From Enoplolaimus lenunculus (lineage: Eukaryota; Nematoda; Enoplea; Enoplida; Thoracostomopsidae), in NCBI GenBank assembly GCA_030248215.1, contig JASANG010002860.1, forward strand, positions 186,001 through 250,000: 64,000 nucleotides of DNA, in the 5' to 3' direction. The stretch's first letter is position 1; each line of letters opens with the position of its first letter. Below are positions 1 to 11,019 of the stretch, one piece after another. Both the position numbers and the translations under genes were made by a program. The notes beneath the pieces were generated by a model, which saw only the letters and a program-made list of their open reading frames with translations, did no database searches and was not told the origin of the DNA.

Positions 1-270
1 GCTCTTTCACAAAACTGGTGACATTTATTAAATTTATCGTTTTGGCCTCAGGGTCACAAGTACAAGGAAATGAAGCGGGTGCGGACGATGTTCGCCCCCC
101 GAAAATCATTTTGGTGCTTGTTCACTGATGCTCCTTTACTGGTTTATTTTGGTAGGGTACAAAAGTTCTCCACTACATCATTACATATTTATACTTTGCA
201 AAGCCAACATTACGCCTAAGCTAAAGGCTAAACCTAATCCTAAGCTTAAGCGTAACTTAATCAGTAAGCC

Positions 271-580
271 GGTCCATGTTACTTTAAGGGGCGTTCAGGT
301 TTCTGGAGGGTCTATAAAAGAGTAGGATTAGATTCTATATTACATTTTTGTTTGCTTAGGCTTAGGCTTAGGAATACACTATTTCAACGCTTAGGCTTAG
401 GGATACGCTATTTCAACGCTTAGGGATACGCTATTTCAACGCTTAGGCTTAGGAATACGGTATTTCAACGCTTAGGCTTAGGCTTATGCTTAGGAATACG
501 CTATTTCAACGCTTAGGCTTAGGCTTAGGCTTAGGAATACGCTCAATCTAATGTTACACTCCTAAAAGTAACATTATGCG
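271..580 (+). mobile_element. Telomere-motif MITE, subtype b
   Basis: Left end starts GGTCCATGTTACTTTAAGGG and the right end is the near inverse. The inside is a run of TTAGGC-type repeats broken by four or more copies of a short GGAATACGCTATTTCAACGC spacer. The flanks share GTAAGCC, a likely target duplication. Confidence 0.7.
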
Positions 581-857
581 GTAAGCCTAAGATCAAACTT
601 ATTCAGCAATTATTATATGGGAGTGTTTCTGTGGGAGAAAATAAAACAAGTACCAGTATATTGTTCCACCCTCCTTGGAACAAAATTTCTTTGAGTGTAC
701 AATCGAATTCTATGCCTAACAATTTTAGCTGACCCGCTACTTAGAATCATCTCGCTCTCTCTAATAACAATCTTTGGTTACAAGTCTGCTTAACTGTGAA
801 GTATTGCTAAAGCCTAATTTAAATTAAAAAAACATAACCTGAGCCGATGACAATTTT

Positions 858-1010
858 GGCTAATGTTACTTTTAGAGGCGTAACAGTAGATTAATCGCAT
901 TCTTAAGTCTAAACCTAGCCTAAGCAAAAAATGTAATCTAGAATTTAAACTTATACTCTGTTGTAGACCCACCAGAAACCTGGACGCCCCTTGATGTATT
1001 AACATGGGTC
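858..1010 (-). mobile_element. Telomere-motif MITE, subtype b, with exact 8-bp target duplication
   Basis: Terminal inverted repeats GGCTAATGTTACTTTTAGAG and the inverse of GACCCATGTTAATACATC. Both flanks are ACAATTTT, an exact 8-bp duplication typical of hAT-type insertion. The inside carries a few CCTAAG/CCTAGC motifs. Confidence 0.8.
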
Positions 1011-2535
1011 ACAATTTTGACAAACGCAACCAGTAATTTTATTTGAAATTCCAGTAATTTTAGCTGAACTTCGTGTAATTTTATACATGAATTTATTTTA
1101 ACACCTGCTTTCACTAAAAATGATAACGACAAACTCTGATGACGACAATATATATACACTTCTTGTACAGTTTTAATTTGAGTATCCCGTTTAGGTATTG
1201 CCACGGTTTTAGAATAACAATTGCCTCGCACTGTAAATTCCAATGAGTTGATTAATCGACCAATTTTTACTTTTCTCGACCGCGGATTGCTAAATTTAGT
1301 TTAAAACTATGTACTGTTATAAAAGAAAATGTTGCTGAAAAACGGATTTATTGAATATAAGTTTGAAAATTAACATTCGCTGAAATGCTGTTAATTTTTT
1401 GTTAACTGCGATTTTCGTGAGGCAGCTAGGGTACGCATTTGTTGTGGAGGGCCCCATGTGACGGCTAGAGAAAATTGACTGTAGGGTGAGACAGGGTGGA
1501 GCGTCCGCTAGCCGCCCTACGTCTATTTCTGTCCCAACATGTAACGGAGAGCCAAAAACTTTCTAGCGGGACATACAAGAACATAGCAGTATTTGAAAGC
1601 GAAGCCAAACGTTAATCAGAATATTGCGACGGGGAGCTGACCCCCCCACCAGACGACCGACTGGTCACGAGCCTAATATCATTTGACGGAAAGAAACTTG
1701 AGCATAATCCTAAACCAATATTCAACGATAGTTCTACAATCTGAAATACACATAATGATTAAAATAGGCAGGTTTTAAGCTTTAAGGGTGGCGCAATACT
1801 TTTGATGACGTCATGCGACGGATGATGACGAACGGCATTGCGCAACATTTATAGCGTCACTCTTTTTCTAAATCATCCTAAGGATAAAACATTTTCGTTC
1901 GCTTTGCTCCGCGTACAAAATGTTTCTTCTTCAAACTGAAGTTCACATTCGAGCAGTTTTGATTATAAAATACAAAAGCTGCTATCTATAATATCAACAT
2001 ACTTTCAACTCAAGGGTGAGTAGCACTCATCATCAGTTGGTGATAGGTCGTGTAACTTTTGAACCAAATACTGGTTATTAATGAAACTTAGCGCACACAC
2101 ACTAGAAAAAAATTCAATTTAATTACCAAAGCTTTCACAGTAGTCAGGGTTGGAGCAGCCACCCCCATACCTCACATTTTCGGGGCCCCCACCGTAACCG
2201 GTTGAAACAAAAAGCGCTTAAGTTTTAAAATGCGTCTGGCTTCTCGCTCGCGAGTTCGGGGGCCTCACCCTGGAATTTGGGGGGAGCCCCCACCCCTGCC
2301 TGCTCCGGCACTGTGAGTACTTTTTTTGTCTGACAATTTTATTCATAATTGGCAATAGCTGCTACACACCGTGGAAAATACGGCTAATACTTTCAGACAT
2401 ATCATATTCATTGACCTACTATACCGTACACACAGCTCAGCTCAAATGCGAACATGGCTGAACATTTGGTTAATTTACATTTATCAAATTTCACTTATAC
2501 CAATTTAACAACTATTAGCTATGTAATTAACGTCA

Positions 2536-2542
2536 GTTTCAG
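2536..2542 (+). promoter_or_regulatory. Possible trans-splice acceptor before the receptor ATG
   Basis: GTTTCAG lies 17 bases before the ATG at 2560, the place and sequence expected for a nematode spliced-leader acceptor. It is inference only: no RNA evidence is available, and an ordinary 5'-UTR intron acceptor would look the same. Confidence 0.35.
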
Positions 2543-2559
2543 TTTGCAAAACTACAACA

Positions 2560-3152
2560 ATGCACTGGTACCACAAAATTAGCCTTCTTGTAATGTTCTA
2601 CTACTGCATTCGCAGTTCGCGTGCGCGCAAGTCTCCAGCGGACGCGTTCACAAAAGCAATTTCTGATCCAATCAACTATAACTGGGGATCATCAGCTGAC
2701 CATAGCGCTGAGCTGTTCCCAAGCTCAAGTCTAGCGCGTACTAAACATTTATTTTGGGATCTGAATCGGACTTGTGCTCAGAATGATGACGGTCTCGCAC
2801 GAGATGTACTACAGTATTTGCTACGCGGCTATGATAAAAATATTGTTCCATCATCGCGTGGAGTCGACGTCGTAGTCGATTTGATCGTTCAAGATATTAC
2901 GGCGATTTCGGAAATTGCACAAAGTTTCACGACCGATGTGTTGTTTAGTCAAATTTGGCACGATCCAGGCTTAAATTATAGCGGCATCGCGGGCTGTATA
3001 CCGAATTTAACGCTGAGTTATCGAATGATTGACAAATTATGGATCCCGAACGTCGGATTTGTCAATAGTAAAAGTTCAAAAATACACGATTCACCAACGC
3101 CGAATGTGTTTTTGTTAATATTTCCAAACGGAACTGTTTGGGTTAATTATCG
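2560..3152 (+). CDS. Receptor exon 1: signal peptide and N-terminal ligand-binding half
   Basis: Starts with the ATG after a TTTCAG. Ends before GTAAGT in phase 2. Contains [10 protein letters not shown] and a run ending [11 protein letters not shown], the conserved loop A/E region of Cys-loop receptors. Confidence 0.9.
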
Positions 3153-6100
3153 GTAAGTTTAATACTGACGGATGCAAATCGCTTCGTCTGCATCTGCGGG
3201 TGCCACTGCATCTCTGTCCCGCGTTCCATTTGTTCAAGTTGGCCCCATGCGGCATCACTGGAATGTGGACGCCGTTTTTTAGTGAACAGAGAAGGTAAAA
3301 AATAAATCGCTAATACGCATCGAGACGTTTTATTCAGAGTGCATAATACAAGAGTGTGCAACTCTCTGCGGTCCGCATGATACAATATGTAGCAACGGGT
3401 GTTGCGTTTTTGGCCCACGTCCATTTGTTTAAAAGGGTGTCGCTATCACATGAATACCCGTAAATTAAACTATAAGGGAACCATATTGGACGCCGCATAC
3501 ATAAAGTGCCAAGGTTCGCACCGGTTGTACCCCCCTCTAAATAAAAAACACAATGCGTGCCGGGTATATTCTTTTCTACACAGAATGTGCCCAGTTGCGT
3601 GTACTCTTGCTGAAGTATGCATCATCCACTCGTGGTTTTATTTAGTGAATGATTTTTAGCGTTTGTCAAAACGTTATTTTATCATTAAAATAAATGCCCA
3701 TGTTACTTTAAGTGGCGTCCAGGCTTGTGGTGGGTCCATAAAAGAGTTGGTTTAGATTCTAGATTGCGTTTTTTGCTTAGGCTTAAGCTTAGGCTTAGGC
3801 TTTGGCTTAGGAACACTTGTTTGCGACGCTTAAGCTTAGGCTTTGGCTCAGGAATACGCGCAATCTACAGTTACGCCCCTTAAAGTAACATTGGCCAAAA
3901 TAAACATATTTTCAAACGCGAAAACTGTTTTGTATTTCCACATTTTCCAACTTAACTAAATTTGATTATAAATTTCAATTTGAAGGGTTCGTGTTGAAGC
4001 GCCTTGTACCATGGATATGGCAACATTTCCAATGGACTATCAACGATGCTTTCTTGTATTCGAAAGTTACTCGTACAACATGGGCAAAGTTCGGCTGTTG
4101 TGGCGTGAAGGCGAACCAATCATATTTGCGCATAAAGATAAAATGAAACTATTCGATTACGAATTCTACGCCTATATGTATCATCAAAATCAGTTTGACT
4201 ATGCTGCTGGTAAGCCGATCTTAGAAAATAGTCTAAAGCTTAAGCTTACTCCATCGCAGTCCCATGGAAAACTGATCCGCGGGTGATCTAAACATGGGTC
4301 AAACTTTTAATGAAAACCTCAGTGTGTCAAATAGTCTAAAGCTTAAGCTTACTCTATTGCAGTCCCACGGAAAAACGGTCCGCCCGTAATCTATACATTG
4401 GCGACTATCAATGGAAACTTCTCTCTCTCTGTGTGTGTGCATATGCCAAGAATGTTTCAGGTATGTGGGATCAGCTGACAGTTCACTTTTATTTCCGCCG
4501 ACGATGGGGATTTTATTTGCTTCAAGTGTACGTGCCTACGCTTGCGAGCGTCCTTATATCGTGGATTGCGTTTTGGCTTGATCATAATGCTTTGCCTGCA
4601 CGGATAACCTTAGGTAATACCCCGTTTCACACGTGCATGTTTTTGCAGCGAGAAGTTCCAGTTACGCCTTGCAGCCACACGTTTAGTTCAGAAACGCATC
4701 AACTTCCAGCTGCAAGCCTAAGCCTAAACGAAAGGATTACTAACTCTATTATAGACCCGCCGGAAAACGATCCGGCCCTGTGCTATACTGTAGCGACCTG
4801 AATAAGAGGGGGACTGATATTTATTTGGCCTCTCCAGAGCGTACCCCCTGTTATTCCGTACGGACTGTTATTTATTTTAAATCGCCCTCCGACGCTCTTC
4901 GTTACTGCACTGTAAATTTGAGTGAGTTGATTTTAACTCAGAATGAGTTGAATCACTCAATCTGAGTTAGGACTATCAGAACTCACAATTTTGAGTTGAT
5001 GCAATTCATTCTGAGTTAATTAATCAACTCACCCAGATTCAACTCAACTCACAGTGAGAATCAAGTCAACTCAGAGTAAGTTAAAGTGTTCTGTTATTAA
5101 CTCAGAAATAATTAACTTTCCGTCTGAGTTTATTAATTAACTCATTGGAATTTACAGTGTGATATATATGCGGTATTGCAACTATTCGTTGAATTAAACG
5201 TTTATTTGCCTTGTATCAAAATCTTGAGCGATAATGCAAGGTTGTACTTAGGAATATACTTTCAAAACTTAAGTATGCTTTAAAGTTCGAACTCACTTTA
5301 TTTAGCCCTGGAGTGATTTATGCACTACAATTACGAAAAATTGACATTTATGGACTCTAATTAGGGTTCATGCACTCTATGCGCTTACGGAGTCTTATTA
5401 GGAATGCGGACTTCTATTGATTGATACTCAAAATGGGGACCCCTCATATTACTCTCCATCTCTTATTCGGGTCACTACAGTACATGGGCCATCGACGCTT
5501 GCTTAATGAAAGGCGTCGAAAATTTGTTAAACGACGCCTTCACTAACGAATCTTTTAAACCTGCAATTTTACTAAGTCATACACAAAGAAACCGAATTAC
5601 TAATAGTCTCACTTGATTTCTAGCTTTTGCTGACCCTACTCGACGAGTTCCATCTATGCGTTAGATTGAAAACAAAAAATTTGAACACTATTTTATAGCG
5701 TCCATCCAACCGACCCGTGGAATAGATGGGAGCAGGAAGCTCAGCCCCCGCCTGGCCAAATCCTTTCGCTAGAAAATTTTCAACCTTGCTAGTATTAGCA
5801 AACGAAAACCCTTGTATGCCGCTCTTGAAAAAAATTTGCCCCCCTAGCAAGGTGAGCTGACAACGGGCTTAAATTCAAACTGGTTTGGTACTCAAGAACT
5901 TTTGGGAGCCATTGCCGTTTAGTGGTTCGCCATGCCCATGGAAACGCTAACAGCGATACCGCGTAAGTGCATATTAACCCTTTACCACATGAATATTTTA
6001 AAAGCTTGACGCTTTTGCTCATCGACGCTCTCTGCGTATTTTCGTTGAGATTTTGTACTGCGCATACGTGTGATTGCAAAACACTGCAGCTGATGGATAC

Positions 6101-8622
6101 ATGGGTATAGCGCGTATACGCCTTACAGTATCCAATTTAGCTGGTCATAGTATACTCTATGCGACAAAGGTTTGATTTCAGGTGTTAGCAGTTTGATGAC
6201 AATGATCTTTCAGTACGGAAACGTTGCCAGAACCCTGCCCAAAGTTAGTTACGTCAAAGCGATGGACGTATGGGTATTTTCGTGTATGGGTTTTATATTT
6301 CTTACTGTCGTTGAGCTTCCTATTGTCAACCTGCTCGAAGCGAGACTAATTGCTGCTCAGGCGGCGATCCGAAAAAAACGCGAAAATTTAGGCTGGGCCG
6401 GTCTGCTGCTTACTCACGGACCAGGGCCCCGCCTTCAGGATCCGATGAGGAGAGGCGGAGTCATAGGCTTACCTTCTTCGCCGGCGAAACCATCACAATC
6501 AAAAACAAAACGTTCGTTGCTCAATTTGCTCAATCGAGGGTTACGGGTCGGCAGACGTGTATGCGAGGCACCAAAGTCACTTCATATCGCAAATCATCCT
6601 GATTCAAACCGAGCGCCGATGATAAATTTATCTCGAACTGGGTCAATTGGAAGCCATTCAATTTCCGAACACGCGCGTGAACCCAACGAAATTGAAGAAT
6701 CAGACAACTATCAACATCATCATCATCAATATACAATGACACAAAGACGAACAAAGCATCCACAAATGAGCGGAGTCGGCTACGTTCCTTGGCTTTCTGA
6801 CGATTCGTCGTCGCTGAGCGCTGAAAACGACCGCCAAACAAGCCAACGTCCCGTGCACGCAAGTCAACGTGATCGTTGTGAAAATTTATTCACTACAACA
6901 ACAATTAATAACGCCGACATTGCCACTGAGTCCGACGAGCACCGACTTCAAGATGACGTAAATTCTTCGGGATCAAGCGGTTGGACGCCTCACGTTACGA
7001 GTAACACTGTTGTTTTTACTCATAACCCCCAGAGTTCGTCACAAAATGTTTTTATTCATACTCCGAATCAAAATCTCTGTGAATTTTTAGAATCGCCCCG
7101 TTCAACCCAGCTTTCAAAATGTTGTTCAACTGAAGTTGCAGGCAGCTACAACAACAATTTCAATCTTCGGTCAAAGCTTGAATGCAAGCAAGGATCCGAG
7201 CTTTTGCTGCCACACCAATCTGACTGCAAGTTGGCTCCAGAGTCGAAATTAAATTCGTTTACATCGTTTTGTTCAGCCAAAGAAACTCATCTCGAGTCTA
7301 ACAGCATTCCCAAGCGATGCAATTCAGCAAAACATAAATGTTCACCAAAGAGTGACGGCAAAGCTGAAGAGAATTTAGCCGAAATTAAGGCCAACTCTCA
7401 GTTACTCGCTCCACAAAAGGATCATCCTGGCAGAACCAAGATAGATAATTCGGACGAAAATACGAAGGATCACTATGATGGAACCAAGATAAATAGTCCG
7501 GATAAGACCAAGATAGAAAATCTTGATGGAACCCGGGTGAATCATTACGCCGAAACCAAAATAGATCATCTCCATGGAACCAGTATACATAACTTGGATG
7601 GAACCAAGATTAATCACTTTGATGAAGCCAAAACATATCTTTTCAATGGCATTAAGATCAATCATTTCGATAGAAACAACGTCGATTATCTGCATGGAAC
7701 CAAGATCGATCGTCTCGATGAAACAAATATTGATTTTCTCGATGGAACAAATATAGATCATTCTGGAGGAACAGCAGCAAATCGTCTCATTAAAACAACG
7801 AATGATCTTCAAGATGAAACCAAGATCGATCACCTCGCTGGAACTAAGATCGATCATTTTGATTTCTCAGAAACAAACAATTATTTATATCCAACAGCAG
7901 CAACTGACTCAGACTGCTTGGACGTCAGCCCAACATGGATCGCGTGCGACAACGATGGACCGCAACCAATGATCGAATCTGGAACTACGTTCGTGACATG
8001 CCTCGATTCATCAGATTCGCTGGAACACGGGCAAACCTCGCCACCGATTGGTCTATTTCGTCGACACAATACGTTTCAGTCCGCCAATAGTCGTCTACGA
8101 CTCACTTCGGACCAATCCGATTCAAGCAATAGCAGTCGTGCGAAAACAACTTTAACCAATGGAACTGCAGTATCGCCATTACCGCATAGCCACAGTAGTC
8201 AATCCATTCTCAGCGAACGCCAACAGCCGTCCAAAAGCTTAGACGGTAATTCAGACGCATCTATATCTAGAGCTGGCCCATCAAATCAGCGTGCAATGCA
8301 CGCGCCGTTGCCTAATTTAGGCAGCCTGGGTGTACATTTCGCATTAGGAGCTCCTGTATTCCAAAAGCGACCCCAAAGTGTAATGGATGATCAGTACAAT
8401 TTGACAGGATCCGGTCCATCAGGAGAAGTTATTTCATCGTTTCAAGGCCTGGGCGCTGGCGCAGGAGGTCACCTGGTCCGGAAGCGACAAAGTTCACAGT
8501 TGGACAAAATTTGCCGCGGTGCATTTCCGGCAATGTTCGCTGTGTTCAACATCGTTTACTGGATGTATTATGTGAATTTGAGCGGAAATCAAATCAAGCA
8601 ATTGTTAGAGAATTTTGATTAG
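2560..8622 (+). CDS. Anionic Cys-loop ligand-gated ion channel subunit, four exons
   Basis: Exons 2560-3152, 3986-4209, 4461-4613 and 6182-8622 join in phase to 1136 residues. It is a plasma-membrane pentameric ligand-gated chloride channel subunit by family. Seen: signal peptide (about residues 1-22); extracellular ligand-binding domain; the signature Cys loop C205-x13-C219 containing FPMDYQRC; M1 (289-312); PAR at 318-320 just before M2, the mark of anion-selective channels; M2 about 321-341; [13 protein letters not shown] linking M2 to M3; M3 353-375; M4 1105-1121. The M3-M4 loop is about 725 residues, against roughly 70-150 in usual relatives, and holds octapeptide repeats. The M2 run [11 protein letters not shown] resembles the pHCl / nematode ACC-LGC branch more than GABA-A receptors, but the ligand cannot be told from sequence. 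No close neighbour gene. Confidence 0.92.
3350..3612. repeat. Dispersed palindromic element, family 6, copy 1
   Basis: About 265 bp, clearly related to 30572-30836: both contain GGGTGTTGCG / GGGCGTTGCG, a GTCGCT..CAT.AATACCC block, and AATGCGTGCCGGG / AACGCGTGCCGGG. The left end is the inverse of the right end of the second copy, so terminal inverted repeats of about 35 bp are likely. Confidence 0.6.
3695..3896 (+). mobile_element. Telomere-motif MITE, subtype b, exact 8-bp target duplication
   Basis: Ends TGCCCATGTTACTTTAAG and the inverse at CTTAAAGTAACATTGGCC; the flanks are AAAATAAA on both sides. Two runs of TTAGGC-like repeats lie inside. It sits in the receptor's first intron. Confidence 0.85.
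3986..4209 (+). CDS. Receptor exon 2: Cys loop and loop B-C region
   Basis: Acceptor TGAAG, donor GTAAGC. Completes the Arg codon split by intron 1 and carries the two Cys-loop cysteines 13 residues apart with FPMD between them. Ends in phase 1. Confidence 0.88.
4461..4613 (+). CDS. Receptor exon 3: M1 and PAR motif
   Basis: Acceptor TTTCAG, donor GTAATA; both in phase 1. Encodes [20 protein letters not shown] followed by AFWLDHN and PARITL, the M1 segment and the anion-selectivity motif. Confidence 0.92.
4788..5480 (+). mobile_element. TA-target MITE (family 2) inserted into a telomere MITE
   Basis: Ends CTGTAGCGACCTGAATAAGA and the inverse of it (TCTTATTCGGGTCACTACAG). Left flank reads GGCCCTGTGCTATA, right flank TACATGGGCC; together they rebuild the end of the telomere MITE with TA duplicated, so the target is TA as in Tc1/mariner elements. 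Confidence 0.8.
4908..5159. mobile_element. Palindromic MITE (family 4) nested inside the TA-target MITE
   Basis: Ends CACTGTAAATTTGAGTGAGT and the inverse; the inside is rich in GAGTTGATT / AATCAACTC. It interrupts a stretch seen intact at 14490 and 19890 in other family-2 copies. Confidence 0.75.
5738..5872 (-). repeat. Fragment of family-7 element
   Basis: Contains AAAATTTTCAACCTTGCT and CCCCCCTAGCAAGGTGAGCT, blocks shared with 12431-12588 and 39006-39167. Confidence 0.5.
5974..6045 (-). repeat. End of a piggyBac-like MITE
   Basis: Starts TTAACCCTTTACCACATGAA and continues ATATTTTAAAAGC, matching the end of the elements at 13065-13335 and 31297-31567. Confidence 0.45.
6182..8622 (+). CDS. 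Receptor exon 4: M2, M3, giant intracellular loop, M4
   Basis: Acceptor TTTCAG in phase 1, ending in TAG. Encodes the M2-M3 block, about 725 residues of loop rich in Ser, Asn and His, a block of 18 octapeptide repeats, and M4 ([18 protein letters not shown]) 14 residues before the C terminus. The loop is a single uninterrupted exon, so it is not built by alternative exons. Confidence 0.9.
7429..7860 (+). repeat. Eighteen in-phase octapeptide (24-bp) repeats inside the receptor loop
   Basis: Residues 740-883 of the receptor read as 18 consecutive octads with consensus DGTKIDHL and no phase break. Units diverge at protein and DNA level, so the array is old and held in frame. Not recognised as a known domain. 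Confidence 0.85.
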
Positions 8623-9717
8623 AAATATAATAAGAGATCTTTAAGTTGGTCTTTAAACCTAACAATTGTTCGAATTTCTCGAAAATAATTTCTTACAGCA
8701 TCCTTTATTAAGCAGATGTCTGCTTTGAGACCTATATAACTCATTCTGGTGGTATAAAGACGCTAGCAAATCATAATAACAAGTTTGCCGAACACAATAA
8801 ACTTGTAAAATTATAAAATTGTTGTAAGAACCAGTGGCAAAGCTATATTCCGAAGGCATTTCGCGTTTCAAACAGTATCTTTCAAAACGTGTTTTTGTAA
8901 GCAGACAAACTCTAAAATGAATCGCGTGTGCATCAAAACGCTGTTTAAGTAAACTCTTTTTAGCATTTACCAAAACGCTATCATCAAAACGAACAAGTTT
9001 CCCAAAACGCAACAAGTGTTTTGTATTTCTGACACGATTTCTCAAAATCACACACGCGGCTGTTCCACAGTTTTCCCCAAATTTATGGTTAAGAAGATTT
9101 AGGCTTAAACAAATGCTTACACTCGGGCGAACACTAAGGCAAAGACTCAAGCTTAGGCAAACTTTTTTTCCTTAAACGTAAACCTAAGTATTAGCCTAAA
9201 GAGGTAACTACACAAAAGCCTATGGTATACTTGTATGTTAAAAAACATTAACCAGCAAACGTTTGTGTCTATGCCTAACCTTCTCAGCATTCATACTACG
9301 TCTGCGTTGATTTAAGCAACTAACTTAAATTTCTTATCGTTGCAGGATCCGATTTTGCTCGCTAGCGCATGGCAAACCCCGTTTTCACAAGCTATGTTTG
9401 CTAAGATATAAGCGTAACGGCTAAAGCTAAATACTGTTATCTTCTTTACTTTAAAATATAACACAGTGCCAATACTTCACTATTTCAACAGTTTTATACT
9501 TGCAACTGGTGTCAACTTTGGATTATGTATTAACGTTATAAAATATAATAGTTTACTTTTACGAATATTTTCTGAAATAATCGACACCTCAAATTCGAAT
9601 CCATAGCCATCGAGATTTCAATTTGAACTGTTTTAAATTCTCATAAAACTATAATTTTTGAAAATACCATTTATGACGAACCTAGTAAACATTTTAATAG
9701 CGATTGGCCTTTATTTG

Positions 9718-9885
9718 CAGGCGATCTATCAGGAGCGGAACGTTTTTCTGCGGCTCTGCAGTAGAATAATCTTTAAGCTTTAGACTAATTTTTTGCATAT
9801 GCTTAGGTATAAGCTCATTCTTACGCTAAGGCTAGGCATAGTAATATGCTAATACTACTGTTCGGCACTGTTGTATACATTGACC
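9718..9885 (+). mobile_element. Telomere-motif MITE, degraded copy
   Basis: Shares the subterminal blocks TCAGGAGCGGAACGTTTTTC and ACTACTGTTCGGCACTGTTG. The inner TTAGG motifs are mostly degraded. Confidence 0.6.
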
Positions 9886-10100
9886 CATTAGCGTGTCTGG
9901 TTCCCGCAACTGATTTTTACTTAAAATTTTGTGCAAAATCAGCGCGTTAATTACGAACGGTTAAACTACTATAAATGTGTATATTTGATGAGTTGTCCAA
10001 CATTAAATGGTGTGTGGAACACCGTCCAAAACGCCATGCGCGCTGGGTATATTCTTTTCTATCTGAATCAACCGCTTTTTATACTCTTTATCTGAACAAT

Positions 10101-10355
10101 GACCCATGTAAAAGATCAGGGGCGGAACGGTTTTCTATGGGACTAGAATAGCGTAAGCTTAAGCTTTAGAGTAATTTTTTGCTTGGTTTAGGCTTAGGGT
10201 TTGGCTTGGGCTTACGAACGAACTCATTCTTAATACGCTTAGGCTTACGAATAAACTCATTACTCATTCTTACGCTTAGGCTTAGGCTTAGGCTTAGATC
10301 TAGGCTTATGAATATGCTTATAACACTGTTGCTCCACTGTTTCTTTACATTGGCC
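10101..10355 (+). mobile_element. Telomere-motif MITE
   Basis: Left end GACCCATGTAAAAGATCAGG, right end ..TTCTTTACATTGGCC. The flanks TGAACAAT / GAAACAAT match at 6 of 8. Several runs of TTAGGC lie inside. Confidence 0.75.
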
Positions 10356-10775
10356 GAAACAATCGTAGGCTGATTAATACAAAACTTGATGATTTTTCAT
10401 TCATATTTTATTTTAAGTGACTTTTTTTGATTGATAGCATCAGCTGTATAGATATAACGGTATCAGACATTCAAAAAATTTAAACCAGTTAAAAACACAT
10501 CAACTATTTTCCAATACTTTCTGAGCTGCCAAAATATATAAAAATTTCGTTCATACTGTAGGTAGGTGAAATAGAAATGTTGTGGACTAGGGTTCTCAAA
10601 CCCTCCTCTGCCTACGAGATGGGCCACACATTTATGGTATCAGTCAGGACGCAGCGACATATGGGGCTCCGCTACTGCTTCAAGCTGACTTCAGCTTTCT
10701 AGCGGTTGGTCAAGCTCTTGCGAGCAACAATTAGCGTTTGGCATAGCCCAGTTGCTATATAGGATACATGGTTTT

Positions 10776-10847
10776 GGCTACGCCGGGAACCGAACCTCGG
10801 TTTTCTAGGTCGCGAGTCAAGTGCGCTATCCATTACACCATGCAGCC
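10776..10847 (-). repeat. tRNA-like sequence, probably a SINE head or tRNA pseudogene
   Basis: 72 nt on the minus strand. Acceptor arms GGCTGCA / CGTAGCC pair at about 6 of 7; an A box TGGTGTAATGGATAGCGC and a B box GGTTCGGTTCCC are present. The anticodon-like loop is CTCGCGA. The anticodon stem is imperfect, so a working tRNA is unlikely. Confidence 0.5.
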
Positions 10848-10947
10848 GATATTATAGGTAACTTTCTCTAGTACTATGACGTGTATGCATGTCACTTATA
10901 TACATACACTGCACATTAGTACTAAAGAAAATTAAAATTACAGTATC

Positions 10948-11019
10948 GGTGGCGTTGTGAAATGCGCAGCGCCCTTGACTCGCGATCGAGAGGTCCAAGG
11001 TTCGCATCCCGGCGTGGCC
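10948..11019 (+). repeat. tRNA-like sequence related to the one at 10776-10847
   Basis: 72 nt, with CTTGACTCGCGATCGAG forming a 5-bp anticodon stem around the same loop CTCGCGA, and the B-box-like GGTTCGCATCCC. It shares CTTGACTCGCGA and CCCGGCGT with the neighbour on the other strand. The T stem is poor. A tRNA-derived SINE pair is the likeliest reading. Confidence 0.5.

Larger units (their letters stand above)
1..2535. other. Intergenic region upstream of the Cys-loop receptor
   Basis: No coding exon recognised. It holds two copies of the telomere-motif MITE (271-580 and 858-1010), a short piece of a palindromic MITE (1229-1260) and unassigned AT-rich sequence. The GC-rich stretches near 1440-1680 and 2140-2310 look like pieces of other dispersed elements but could not be assigned. 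Confidence 0.5.
3153..3985 (+). other. Receptor intron 1
   Basis: GT..AG intron of 833 bp. It holds a palindromic repeat (3350-3612) and a telomere-motif MITE with exact target duplication (3695-3896). Confidence 0.8.
4614..6181 (+). other. Receptor intron 3 with nested MITEs
   Basis: The 1.57 kb intron holds the end of a telomere MITE (to 5488) split by a TA-target MITE (4788-5480), which is itself split by a palindromic MITE (4908-5159). A family-7 fragment (5738-5872) and a piggyBac-like MITE end (5974-6045) follow. Confidence 0.7.

Noticed and set aside
7402-7857. Antisense frame with regular Ile-rich repeats
   Set aside because: It is the shadow of the receptor's octapeptide repeats; 24-bp periodicity keeps it open.
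8659-9150. 163-residue minus-strand open frame
   Set aside because: Composition and position right after the receptor stop suggest 3'-UTR or repeat sequence; no recognisable motif.
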